Origin: Rhodospirillaceae bacterium
GTDB taxonomy: Bacteria; Pseudomonadota; Alphaproteobacteria; Thalassobaculales; Thalassobaculaceae
Direction of reading: 5' to 3'
DNA length: 64,000 nt
Assembly (NCBI GenBank): GCA_018401495.1
Contig: JAGYJX010000005.1
Location: 1 to 64,000 of the forward strand
Part shown: positions 18,625 through 28,421 of the stretch, one piece after another
Layout of the letters: every line of letters starts with the position of its first letter
Position numbering within the stretch: position 1 is the first letter of the stretch
The notes under the pieces: model-generated
The model's database searches: none
The model's input: the letters and a program-made list of their open reading frames with translations, nothing else
What the model was told of the DNA's origin: nothing
Made by a program: the position numbers and the translations under genes

Positions 18625-19155
18625 ATGGACGCAGTCGAGGCCGAGGCCCGCAGGCGCTTCAAGGAGCGGGCAGTCCAGGTTCTCGAGACCCTGGAGGAGA
18701 CCTATTTCGACGCCCTCGCCGTCGACCACACGGCCGCCGAGGCCGTGCTGCTGGCGCATCTGATGACCGCCTGCGACGGCTACAAGGAGGTCCTGATGAT
18801 CCCCGACTGGAACCGCCGGCCGCGCGCCGGCTGGGTCACGTCGGTGGCGTTCAGGGCGACGCTCGACCGCGGGCCGACGGTGCCGTTCGCCCTCGAGGCC
18901 CGGCACTACGAGCACGCCCGCCAGCTCGCCGTCACCATCGACCGGGACCGACCGGGCGAGCGCCTGCCCGGCAAGCTCAGGCGCGAGAACGCCCTCATCG
19001 CCCGCAACTACCGGGTGATCTCGTTCACCGAGCTGGAGATCCTGGCCGACCCGGTGGACTGCCGCGAGCGCGTCGAGGGCGTGCTGCTCGACATGGTCGA
19101 CGACGTCCTGACGGACGCCGGCATCATGATCCAGGGATCGCTCGACACGGCGTGA
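18625..19155 (+). CDS. Hypothetical protein, possible PD-(D/E)XK-like fold
   Basis: A 176-residue protein with no firm family. The C-terminal part has the spacing EARHYEHA, then DRDRPGERL, then ENALIARNYRVISFTELEI and a Cys (DPVDCRERV). This resembles DUF559/VSR-like endonuclease-fold proteins, where a conserved Glu, a charged helix and a GYxVIxFT-like strand follow one another. The N-terminal half is a charged helix (EAEARRRFKERAVQVLETLEETYFDALAVD). ATG at 18625 is the first start after the low-complexity leader. It lies between the HxlR remnant and the copper island and has host-like composition. Confidence 0.5.
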   Translation: MDAVEAEARRRFKERAVQVLETLEETYFDALAVDHTAAEAVLLAHLMTACDGYKEVLMIPDWNRRPRAGWVTSVAFRATLDRGPTVPFALEARHYEHARQLAVTIDRDRPGERLPGKLRRENALIARNYRVISFTELEILADPVDCRERVEGVLLDMVDDVLTDAGIMIQGSLDTA

Positions 19156-19287
19156 CCGGCAGTGGCTGCCGCGGATGGATTTTACCTTGCCGGACGTCAG
19201 GACGGTCGGCGCCGCACTCAGCGCTGGCTCGTCCCCGGACAAGGTGCCCGCGTCGTTACCGACAACGATTTTTGACTGCCCGACCGA

Positions 19288-19767
19288 TCACGCCGCCGCG
19301 TAACGAGCGAACACTTCCACGCTGCCATCCCTGTTGATCAGGAACACCTCATAGGCTTCACGTTCGCTTTCCGGCCCCATCCCGGGCGAGCCATAGGGCA
19401 TGCCGGGCACAGCAAGACCGACCGAGTCAGGGCGTTTATAAAGCAGACGACGAATATCGGCAATCGGGACGTGGCCCTCGATCATATAACCCTCAACCCG
19501 CGCCGTGTGGCAGGAGATCATTTCCTGTGGGATGCCGTTCTCGGACTTGTATCGCATGAGCTGAGTCCCGGCGATCGGCTCAGTCGTAACTGTAAAGCCC
19601 TCATTTTCGAGTATCTCGATCCATGCCGAGCAACAGCCACAGTTCGGGTCCTTCAGCACATGGATTGCCGTTTTGGCGCCTTGCGCCAGCGCCCGCAGGG
19701 GCGATGCCGCCAACAGTGCCGATCCGCCGATCAGAATCGCGCGGCGCGCGAGGGTACCTTGGGTCAT
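19288..19767 (-). CDS. DUF411 family periplasmic metal-binding protein
   Basis: A 159-residue DUF411 protein. A Tat-like signal (RRAILIGGSALLAASPLRALAQ) opens it. The hallmark DPNCGCCSAW follows at residues about 40-49, with a further Cys in MISCHTARVEGY. DUF411 proteins accompany copper-resistance genes and are thought to bind copper in the periplasm. It lies 52 bases after copA on the same strand, in lower-GC DNA than the flanks. Length and ending (YAAA) are normal. Confidence 0.88.
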   Translation of the reverse strand: MTQGTLARRAILIGGSALLAASPLRALAQGAKTAIHVLKDPNCGCCSAWIEILENEGFTVTTEPIAGTQLMRYKSENGIPQEMISCHTARVEGYMIEGHVPIADIRRLLYKRPDSVGLAVPGMPYGSPGMGPESEREAYEVFLINRDGSVEVFARYAAA

Positions 19768-19819
19768 CTGGCGTACTTTCCAGGTTGCAAGTTGACATGG
19801 TCTTGCTCAGCACCTCGGG

Positions 19820-22153
19820 TCAAAGATCGACCCGCCTTAGCCGCAGGGCGTTCGTGATCACCGAGACCGAGGACAGGCTCATCGCCGCCGCCGCGATCAT
19901 GGGCGACAGTAGAAGGCCGGTGACCGGGAAAAGCAGCCCTGCTGCGATCGGAACACCAAGCGCGTTATAGGCGAAGGCGAAGAACAGGTTCTGCTTGATG
20001 TTGCGCAGGGTCGCCCGAGCCAGTTTGCGTGCCCGCACGATGCCCATCAGATCGCCGCCCAACAGGGTGATCCCGGCGCTTTCCATTGCCACATCGGCAC
20101 CTGTTCCCATGGCGATTCCGACATCGGCGGCGGCGAGTGCGGGGGCGTCGTTCACGCCGTCGCCCGCCATCGCGATCTTGCGGCCATCGCGACGCAGCTG
20201 GTCGATCAGGTTTTTCTTGTCCTCGGGCAGAACGCCCGCGCGCACCTCGTCGATCCCGAGCTTAGCAGCCACCGCTTTTGCCGTGCGTTCGTTGTCGCCC
20301 GTCGCCATGATGACGCGCAGCCCCTGGCCGTGAAGTTCCTTGATCGCCTGCGCCGTCGACTCCTTGATCGGATCAGCCACCGCCACGATGCCGGCAAGCG
20401 CGCCATCGACGGCGATGAACATCGCCGTCTTGCCCTCCGCGCGCAAGGTATCGGCCTTTGCTTCGGCCTGCGCCGTGTCCAGACCCATCTCTTCCATCAT
20501 CGCGGTATTGCCGAGCGCAACCATGCGTCCGCCGATCCTTCCGCGCACGCCCTTGCCAGTAACCGCCTCGAAATCCTCGGTACCCTGACGCGGGGCGCCC
20601 TGCGCTTCGGCTCCCTCGACGATCGCCTCAGCAAGCGGGTGTTCCGAGCCGCGCTCCAGCGCCGCGGCAAGAGATAGAAGATCGGTTTCGGGCATATCCG
20701 AGAGCGCGACAGTGTCGGTCAGCTTTGGCTTCCCCATGGTCAGCGTGCCGGTCTTGTCCACGATCAACGTGTCGACAGAGGCCATGCGTTCCAGCGCCTC
20801 GGCGTCCTTGATCAGCACACCCGCCTGCGCGCCGCGCCCCGCCGCCGTGGTGATGGAGATGGGTGTGGCGAGACCGAGCGCGCAGGGGCAGGCGATGATC
20901 AGCACCGACACCGCCGAGGCGATAGCGAAAACCAACGCAGGCTCCGGTCCGAAGATCAGCCAGACGACGAACGCGAAAACCGCGATGGCCACCACGGTTG
21001 GGACGAACACCGCCGAGACCCGGTCCGCCATTCCCTGGATCGGGGCGCGCGAACGGCGCGCGTTCGACACCATCGCCACGATCTGGGCCAGAACAGTATC
21101 GGCGCCAACCTTGCCGGCATCGATCACGAGGCTGCCGTTCTTGTTGATCGTGGCCCCGGTCACCGCGTCGCCCGGACCCTTTTCCACTGGCATCGACTCC
21201 CCGGTCAGCATGCTCTCGTCCAGTGACGATCGGCCCTCGATCACCGTTCCGTCGACCGGAACCGCATCGCCGGGTCGCACACGCAGCCGGTCGCCCTGCA
21301 TGATGTTCTCCAGCGGGGCATCATATTCCGGTGCCATCGGGCAGGATTCGGCGCGCGGTCTTGGGCGCTAGGTCGAGCAGGGCGCGGATCGCGTCGCCGG
21401 TGCGTTCGCGCGCGCGCAGTTCCAGTACTTGGCCAACGAAGACCAGCGCGACGATCACCACCGCCGCCTCGAAATAGGTGCCGACGCCGTGTCCCATCCG
21501 GTAGTGTTCGGGAAGACGCCCGGCAGGAAGGTCGCGACGATCGAATAGAGATAGGCCGCCGCCACGCCGAGGCTGATCAGCGTCCACATGTTCGGCGACC
21601 GGTTTACCACCGAGTCCCAGCCGCGCTGGAAGAACGGTCGTGCCGCCCAGAGAATGATCGGCGTGGCCAGCGCGAACTCGAGATAGCTTGCGACCTGATG
21701 CCCGATCCAATCGCGCACCGGCAGGGCGACCAGTTCGCCCATCGTCAGGATGATGAGCGGCACCGCGGCAGCCGCCGAGATCAACATCCGACGCGTGAAG
21801 TCGGTCAACTCCTCGCTGGGTTCGTCAGAGGGCAGCATCGGTTCCAGCGCCATGCCACAGATCGGGCAGGCTCCCGGTTCATCGCGAACGATCTCTGGGT
21901 GCATCGGGCAGGTGAACTGGCCGTTGGTCGGATCGGCCCTCTTCTGTTCTGCGGCTCGGCCCGAAGCGAAGAACCACGGATCCGCCTTGAACTTCGCCTG
22001 GCATTTCTCGGAGCAGAAATGGAAGGTCTCGCCCTGGAACTTAGCGTGACGCGTGTCGAGTTTGACTGCGACCGTCATTCCACAGACCGGGTCCTTCGCC
22101 GTGTCGGCAGCCGTCGGAACGCCGGACGACGCGGGATGATGATCGTGGTCCAT
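19820..22153 (-). CDS. copA: Copper-exporting P1B-type ATPase with YHS domain, two frame breaks
   Basis: A heavy-metal ATPase exporting Cu+. A His-rich start ([10 protein letters not shown]) precedes a YHS domain ([19 protein letters not shown]) and a CPMHPEI...CPICGM metal-binding module. Catalytic motifs are [19 protein letters not shown] (the CPC ion site), VDKTGTLT, the SEHPLAEAI His-Pro, and [10 protein letters not shown]. The frame changes near 21511 and 21334. One base at each restores typical sequence ([26 protein letters not shown]). A CueR/HmrR-like operator lies just upstream at 22182-22217. This YHS-headed type is common on mobile metal-resistance islands, and local base use is less GC-rich than the flanks. 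Confidence 0.9.
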
Positions 22154-22181
22154 ATCCTGCCAACCCTTCGCTGACTCGTGT

Positions 22182-22217
22182 CAGCTTGAGGCTTCCAGCG
22201 ATTGGAATCTCAAGCTG
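22182..22217 (-). promoter_or_regulatory. CueR/HmrR-like (MerR-family) operator-promoter of copA
   Basis: Read on the minus strand: CTTGAG as -35, then a 19-base spacer holding the dyad TTCCA-ATCGC-TGGAA, then TCAAGC as -10. This is the spacing and dyad of Cu-responsive MerR-family promoters (CTTCC-N7-GGAAG). Outer arms CAGCTTGAG/CTCAAGCTG at 22182-22190 and 22209-22217 are also exact. It ends about 30 bases before the copA start. It directly follows the permease stop, so a terminator is the alternative reading. Confidence 0.6.
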
Positions 22218-22221
22218 GTTT

Positions 22222-23530
22222 TCAATGGTGGTCGTGATCGGCGTCTCTGACCGGATTGCGCGCCAGGAAAACCCGCACGAACAGGAACACCAGCGCCATG
22301 CCGACGATGCCGATCACGACGATGATCGGATCGGACTGCCACTTCATCGCGGCGAACGCGGCCAAAACCAATGCATCAAGCGCGATGGCCGTCAGCAGAA
22401 CCCAGCCATGCGCGCCAATATCCTGGCGAAGATGCTGGAACACCCCCCAATGGATGATGATGTCCATGACCAGGTAGAAGAAGGCCCCAAGAGAGGCGAT
22501 CCGGCTGAGGTCGAAGAAGACCGTCAGAAAGCTCGCGATCACGACGGTGTAGACGAGCGTGTGATCCTTGATCGTGCCGCGCATTCCGAAATGGCTGTGC
22601 GGGATCAGCTTCATGTCCGTCAGCATGGCCAGCATCCGCGACACCGCGAATACGCTGGCGATCAGGCCCGACGCCGTTGCCACCAGCGCGAGCGCCACCG
22701 TCAGGTAGAAGGCGGTCTGCCCGAGGGCGGGCTGGGCTGCTTCGGCGAGTGCGTAGTCCTTTGCCGCCACGATACGGTCGAGCGGCAGGCTGGAGCCGAC
22801 CGCGAAGGCGACAAGCAGATAGACGACAACGCAGATCGCGATGGACAAGATGATCGCCCTGCCCACGTTGCGGTGTGGGTCGGTGATCTCGGCTCCGCTG
22901 TTGGTGATGGTCGTGAAGCCCTTGAAGGCGAGGATCGACAGCGCGACCGATGCCACGAAGCCGCCGGCGCCGGCATCTCCGCCCGCGGCCTCGAACGAGA
23001 CGCCGCTTGCCCAGAGACCGGCAACTCCGAACAGCGTAATGCCGCCAACCTTGAGCAACGCCATGACGATGGAGAAAACACCGACTGAACGGTTGCCGGA
23101 CACGTTCACGAGATACGCGAAGATGATCAGCCCGACCCCGAGAACCGGCACGAGAACGCTGTCCGGAGCGCCGCCAATTGCCTGCAGTGTGTAGGTTCCA
23201 AAGGTGCGCGCGACGAGGCTTTCGTTGATGACCATCGACAGCGCCATCAGGAGTGCATGCGCCCGCCGCGACCGTCGTCGGGCCGTAGGCTTTGTTCAGG
23301 ATCATCCCGATGCCGCCCGCGGAGGGATACGCGTTCGACATCTTGATATAGGTGTAGGCGCTGAACGCGGTCACGATGGCGCCAACGATGAACGACAGCG
23401 GGAACAGCGGTCCGGCGAGTTCGGCAATCTGGCCCATCAGAGCGAAGATCCCAGCGCCTATCATCACACCGGTGCCCATGGCGATCGCGCCCGCCAGGCT
23501 GATGCTGTTCTGTTTGTACTGCTTCGCCAT
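22222..23530 (-). CDS. APC-family amino-acid/polyamine-type permease, one frame break
   Basis: A roughly 435-residue transporter with about 12 membrane helices. The N-terminal APC signature MAIGTGVMIGAGIFAL-type segment appears as GAIAMGTGVMIGAGIFALMGQ. Charged loops (EITDPHRNVGRAI) are typical of the family. The C-terminus ends in a His-rich tail (RDADHDHH), unusual for amino-acid permeases and suggestive of metal contact. The frame breaks near 23256 between TTVAAGAC and LLMALSMVINES. The gene lies between copA and the small membrane protein in the metal island. The substrate is unknown. Confidence 0.82.
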
Positions 23531-23604
23531 TACGGCCTCGCCTCGCACATGGGCGCGCCGGAGACTCTCGTGCCGCTTATCCCCCAGATCCTTGTCATTT
23601 TTAT

Positions 23605-23733
23605 TTATTTTCGATTGTATTTAATCAGAGCCGCTACGGCTAAAACTACAATCAAAAGGGTAAGGATGCCAAATATCCAGCCAAATCCCATTCCTAAACC
23701 CATACCATAGCCTGATGCACTTCCATTCATCAT
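23605..23733 (-). CDS. 42-residue glycine-rich single-pass membrane protein
   Basis: A short gene in the AT-rich part of the metal island. It starts MMNGSASGYGMGLGMGFG, then has one hydrophobic helix (WIFGILTLLIVVLAVAALI) and ends KYNRK. TGGAG lies about 8 bases before the ATG at 23733. The Met/Gly-rich N-terminus followed by a helix resembles tiny membrane proteins seen beside copper-resistance genes. No function is known to me. It lies upstream of the permease on the same strand, with about 75 bases between. Confidence 0.6.
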   Translation of the reverse strand: MMNGSASGYGMGLGMGFGWIFGILTLLIVVLAVAALIKYNRK

Positions 23734-24124
23734 GATATACTCCATAAATCACTGTTTCAGCGAATTCCTATTGTTCGAATCTTCGAGAATTATCAAAAAA
23801 GCGCCGCGATTGCTAAACTATATGTTCGAAGCGAGCGCTTCTTCTTAAATCAGGCGGAAGCCGTGACTGCAAATTCAGTCATCGCTCCCGAAAACAATTG
23901 CGGCATTACATAACAATACAACCTCGAGCGCACCGCCCGGGCGGCAGCGAGCGTGACCTCGACCATCGCCATCGACGGTACGTCAACCGTGTCGCGCACC
24001 GCGCCCGCGACTCCCGTTCACCCCGACGACCTGGAACACGGACCCTGGAACACAGGCCCATGAACTTCATGCGCCCGCACACTCTGGCGCCCGCACACTC
24101 CGGATCGCCGCGTTAGAACTCCAC
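23734..24124. other. AT-rich intergenic region with a small inverted repeat
   Basis: The segment to about 23910 is the most AT-rich DNA of the window. It holds the exact dyad GAAGCG-AG-CGCTTC at 23828-23841. It should contain the promoter of the small membrane protein and permease. I see no gene in it. The rest to 24124 is GC-rich and shows nothing recognisable. Confidence 0.5.
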
Positions 24125-24253
24125 ATGGCTCTATATACAACCCGGATCACCCGATTGGAGTTCCGATCCGTTCCGGAGTGGCAACAGTTCGTCGAGGCCC
24201 TGCGCGCGATTGGACGCCGTCAAGGACATCGCCGGCAGGGTCTGGATCTGGAG

Positions 24254-24436
24254 CTCTGCAAGGGGGCGGCGTTGGGCACGACCCTCGCGTTCATGATGTC
24301 CGTGATCGCCCTGTCGCTGCCGGAAATGATCATCCTTCGCAAGGTTCTGACCCTGTGACTGATCGCGATGTTTGTCGGCGTCGTCGGAACCGGTGTTCTC
24401 GCCGTCGGCTTCCTGTTCAACATGCTTTTCCACTGA
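24254..24436 (+). pseudogene. C-terminal remnant of a YraQ/ArsP-like permease
   Basis: The reading CKGAALGTTLAFMMSVIALS, then LPEMIILRKVLTL, an in-frame TGA at 24356, then LIAMFVGVVGTGVLAVGFLFNMLFH, matches the last two helices of permeases in the PF03773 (DUF318/ArsP) family. The family normally carries about 300 further residues upstream, which are absent here. The in-frame stop replaces what is usually a basic or aromatic residue. In intact loci such permeases precede a small redox-active disulfide protein, as here. Confidence 0.65.
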
Positions 24437-24456
24437 GACACACAAGGAGTCACAAG

Positions 24457-24552
24457 ATGAAGGACGTGAAGGTGCCCGGCCTCGGCTGCAAGCGCTGCCT
24501 GCCAAGCTCTGCCTTCACTACCGGCCCGACGCGCTCGGCCTCGGACGCATAA
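24457..24552 (+). pseudogene. Truncated redox-active disulfide (thioredoxin-like) protein
   Basis: MKDVKVPGLGCKRC matches the start of small thioredoxin-fold proteins of the MTH895/redox-active disulfide type, including the CxxC site. The remainder of the roughly 78-residue domain is missing and the frame ends after 31 codons. The downstream sequence in another frame belongs to a heavy-metal ATPase, so a deletion has fused the two genes. A ribosome site (AAGGAG) precedes the ATG. Confidence 0.65.
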
Positions 24553-26876
24553 GGAGGATCGCCGAAGCTGCCGGCGCCCGGGTGACGGAGCGCTACGGCC
24601 ACCTCCTGTGGCAGAGGGGCGGTCTGAGCCACGAGCGTCGTGAACGCACGGTCAGCGAATTTCTGCGGCGTGCCACCGGAGTCTTGGAAGCGGTAACCAC
24701 TGTCGCCGGACCGGTGCGCATCGAGTTCGACCGATCGTTGACGTCAGAAGCGACGCTACGCCAACTGCTCGACGATCTCGGTGTTGAAGTTGCCTCCACG
24801 TTACCGGAGCCGATTGCGGTCTCAGGTGACGTGCCAAAGCCCCAAGATCACGACCATGGCGGTATTCTCGGCGAGAACACGGAGCTGATCTTCGCCGTTA
24901 CATGCGGCGCGCTGCTCGTCGTAGGATTCCTGATCTCATTTGCGCCGGACATCCCCTCATGGGGTCCAGTCTCCTTCTACATCGCCGCCTAGCGTCTTCG
25001 GCGGCTACTACGTGCTGCGCGATGCCATCCACACGCTTCGCCTACTAGGCCGGCTCGAAATCGATGTCCGTATGCTGGTCGCGGCGGCCGGCGCCGCCGC
25101 GTTGGACAATGGGCGGAAGGCGCGCTGCTCCTGTTCCTGTTCAGCATCGGCCATGCTTTGGAGCACTACGCAATGGGCCGTGCCCGGCGCGCCATTGCCG
25201 CGCTCGGAGACCTCGCACCTCTAACCGCCGACGTCCGGCGCGATGGTCAGGTCAGCGAGGTAGCCGTCACCGACTCTGGCACCGCGACACGATCGTCATC
25301 TAGCTTCCAACACGGCGCATTCTCCTGCGTGACGGCTTCGTCAGCCTCGGCACGAGCAGCGTCGATCAAGCCGCGATCACCGGCGAAAGCGTGCCGGTGG
25401 ACAAGCAGGCTGTGGACGATAGTGGCCGCGCCGCCCGGCAGCCCGACGGCCTGGCGGCTGAGCATCGCGTATACGCGGGCACCATCAACGGCAGCGGCGT
25501 TCTGGAGGTCCGGGTAACCAAGCTCGCCATGGACAGCACCCTCGCCCGTCTTGTCCGGATGGTGGGCGAGGCCGAAGCACAGAAATCGCCCACGCAGCGT
25601 TTCACGGACCGGTTTGAGCGCATCTTCGTCCCCGTGGTGCTGTCGGGTGTCGCCCTGCTCCTGTTGGCGTTCCTCGTAATCGACGAACCTTTCGGCGACA
25701 GTTTCTACCGCGCCGTGGCGGGTGTGCCTGTTGCCGCCAGTCCCCTGCGCGGCCGCCGGGCCTCTGACCCTTCGAGTGCCGTGCTGTCCGGGGTGGCGCG
25801 GGCCGCGCGTGGCGGTGTCCTGGTCAAGGGCGGGGGGCCGCTGGAAAGTCTCGGCACCGTCCGCGCGATCGCCTTTGACAAGACAGGTACGCTGACTGAG
25901 GGCAGGCCGCGGGTAACCGACGTGGTGCCCGCTCCTGGAGTGGATGAGCGCGACCTTCTCACCGTCCTTGTCGCCGTCGAGGCGCTCAGCGATCACCCGC
26001 TCGCGACCGCCGTCGTACACGAAGGGCGCGCAAGGCTCGGAGCAGACTGGCAAGAACCGGTCGCCGAGAATCTTCGCAGCATCACCGGCAGGGGCCTTGC
26101 GGCCGAGATAGGCGGCGTGCCCGTGTTCGTCGGCAAGCGCCGCGCCGTTCGCTGAAATCAACGGGCCGCGCCGGTCCCGGAAGCGGTCGGAGCCGTGGTG
26201 GGGAACCTGGAGGAGCGGGGTCGCACCACCATGGTCGTGCGTAGGGGCGACCTATATCTCGGTGTGCTGGGACTGATGGACACGCCGCGACCGGGAGCTG
26301 CTTCGGTCATTTCGCAACTCCGGGACATCGGAATTGACCGGATCGTCATGATGTCGGGAGACAACAGGCATGTGGCTGAGGCCGTGGCCCGGGAGATCGG
26401 TCTCGATGAGGCCTGGGGTGACCTGATGCCAGAGGACAAGGTGGCCGTGATCAAACGCCCGCGGGCAGCGCAGGAGGTGGCGATGGTCGGCGATGGCGTC
26501 AACGACGCGCCCGCCATGGCGAACGCGACGGTCGGCATCGCCATGGGGGCGGCGGGATCGGACGTTGCGCTGGAGACTGCCGACGTCGCGCTGATGGGCG
26601 ACGATCTGAGCCGTCTGCCCTTCGTGATCGGTCTCGGGGCCGCGGCACCAGCCGCATCATCAAGCAGAACCTCTGGATAAGCCTCGGCATGGTGGCGGTG
26701 CTGGTGCCGGCAACGCTGCGTCTCGGCTGCAGTTGGGGGTGGCCGTGGTGTTCCACGAGGGCTCGACTCTGCTCGTCGTGGCCAACGCCTTGCGGCTGCT
26801 CGCTTACCGCGATCCTCCCATTCGGCGCCCAAACGAGCGCTCAGCGTCACCGACTGTGAAACCGGCTCAGACGTAG
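24505..26876 (+). pseudogene. Degenerate ZntA-like heavy-metal P-type ATPase
   Basis: Pieces of a Zn/Cd-type P1B ATPase in several frames: YGHLLWQRGGLSHERRERTV (N-terminal domain), [91 protein letters not shown] and IIKQNLWISLGMVAVL. The ion-site region reads VAASP and then leaves frame where SPCALA is expected. There are repeated frameshifts (near 24990, 25110, 25270, 25740, 26660), an in-frame stop at about 26155, and the start is deleted into the thioredoxin stub. This damage is much denser than elsewhere, so I call true decay. It ends overlapping ppk2. Confidence 0.8.
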
Positions 26877-27989
26877 CGCCCCGAGGTGAGATCGTGCTCG
26901 CCGCGTTCGTGGATGATGTTGGCGCGGCCGACCAGCAGGTCGTCCACCGGGCCGACGCGGTCCGCTTCCTTGCCGGTGTAGGGCAACGAGTGCAGGACAT
27001 ACCGCATGGCGTTCAGCCTCGCCCGCTTCTTGTCGTCCGACTTCACCACCGTCCAGGGCGAGTCGGCCGTGTCGGTGTGAAAGAACATCGCCTCCTTGGC
27101 CCGCGTGTACTCGTCCCACTTGTCGAGCGAAGCCATGTCGATTGGCGACAGTTTCCATTGCTTCAACGGATGGACCTGGCGTTCCCTGAAGCGCCGCCGC
27201 TGCTCGTCACGGCTCACCGAGAACCAGAACTTGATCAGGTGTATTCCGCTGCGCACGAGGTTGCGTTCGAACTCGGGCGCCTGGCGCAGGAACTCCTCGT
27301 ATTCCGCCCGCGTGCAAAAGCCCATGACCCGTTCGACGCCGGAGCGGTTGTACCAGCTCCGGTCGCAAAGCACGATCTCGCCGGCCGTCGGCAGGTGCTG
27401 GACGTAGCGCTGGAAGTACCATTGGCCGCGCTCCACCTCGCTCGGCTTTTCCAAGGCGATCACGCGCGCCGCGGGGATTGAGGTGCTCCATGAAGCGCTT
27501 GATGGCGCCGCCCTTGCCGGCCGCGTCGCGGCCTTCGAACAGAATGACCACGCGCTGGCGGGACTCCTTGACCCACGTCTGCAGCTTCAGGAGCTCGGTC
27601 TGAAGAACGAACTTCTGCTCCTCATAGTCACGGCGCAGCATCTTGTATTTGTAAGGATAGCTGCCGCGACGCCAGTCGTCGGCCAGTTCGTTGCTCATGC
27701 GACGCGTGACCCTGTTCTTGACCGGCAGCTCCAGGGCCTCGCGGATCCGGGCGGCATCGTCGGGCGCATCACCCTCGAGGATCGCCGCCAGGCCATCGCC
27801 GGCCGCGTCCGCGATCGACCGCACCGCCGCCAGTTCCGCTTCCTGGGCGGCGCTGACCGCTTCGAGCGCCGTGAAGCGCTCCACCCCGGCGGCGGTGAGG
27901 ACCGGAACCGTATCGCCCGACTTGACCAGCGATGCAGCCGTGGGCCGGCGCCCTGGGCGCGCGCCCGTCGAAACCTTCCTGGTGGTCAT
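26867..27989 (-). CDS. ppk2: Polyphosphate kinase 2 (PPK2), one frame break
   Basis: PPK2 transfers phosphate between polyphosphate and nucleotides. The Walker A region is FEGRDAAGKGGAIKRF, and the lid/Walker B region includes DRSWYNRSGVERVMGF. KFWFSVSRDEQRRRF and the closing VKSDDKKRARLNAM are typical. A long Ala-rich N-terminal extension of about 100 residues precedes the domain (PYKYKMLRRDYEEQ). The frame breaks near 27466, between NPRGAR and VIALEKPSEVE. Both halves are intact. An FNR-like half-dyad lies 67 bases before the start, suggesting expression under oxygen or energy stress. Confidence 0.9.
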
Positions 27990-28024
27990 GAGCCAGCCAT
28001 CCTTCGCAGACCAGACACTTAAAC

Positions 28025-28421
28025 GTGCTCCCGCTTGAACCTCGGCTCCTTGACCTGGATCATGGCCGACGTGGGATGAACCTATCGCTGGAGGTCTTGC
28101 TGATCAGCACGCCCGTGGGCTTCGTGCCGGCCACGCCTGCTCGCCATCGCGTTCCAGCGGCTTGCCGCGGCCGGTCCGGCACTCGGCATCCCGACGCGGC
28201 TGCTGGAATGAATCCGGCCTTCGTCCAGGCGGACCGTGCCAGGGGTCTTCATGGCCGGTGACTGGACCGCTGAGCAGAACGACGCGATCGTCGCGCATTC
28301 CCTCGCGATGCTCGCCGACGACAGTGCCGGACGTCCGTACAGCAAGGCCGGCCACGTCACTGATGGCAACCAGCGATCAGTCAATTCTCCGGCAATGCCG
28401 ATGTCAGTGGGCGCCAAGCCA
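28025..28421. other. Intergenic stretch without a recognised gene
   Basis: Between ppk2 and guaA. Short open frames exist on both strands, but none shows a family motif or a good ribosome site. It contains the FNR-like box at 28050. It may be debris at the right edge of the metal island. Confidence 0.4.
28050..28063 (-). promoter_or_regulatory. FNR/FixK-like box upstream of ppk2
   Basis: TTGAC-CTGG-ATCAT on the plus strand, or ATGAT-CCAG-GTCAA toward ppk2. It has two changes from TTGAT-N4-ATCAA, one of them the permitted TTGAC form. The centre is about 67 bases before the ppk2 ATG. It is weaker than the boxes at 15544 and 47385. Confidence 0.4.

Noticed and set aside
22182..22217. Hairpin as an intrinsic terminator of the permease
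   Set aside because: No T-run follows in the permease direction and the 19-base spacer dyad fits a MerR-type promoter better, though both roles are possible.
24356..24358. TGA in the permease remnant read as selenocysteine
   Set aside because: No SECIS-like hairpin and the rest of the gene is missing; a nonsense change in a decayed gene is simpler.
28236..28420. GVFMAGDWTAEQND as the end of a phytoene-desaturase-like FAD enzyme
   Set aside because: The resemblance is limited to a few residues; no FAD motif or upstream domain is present in any frame.
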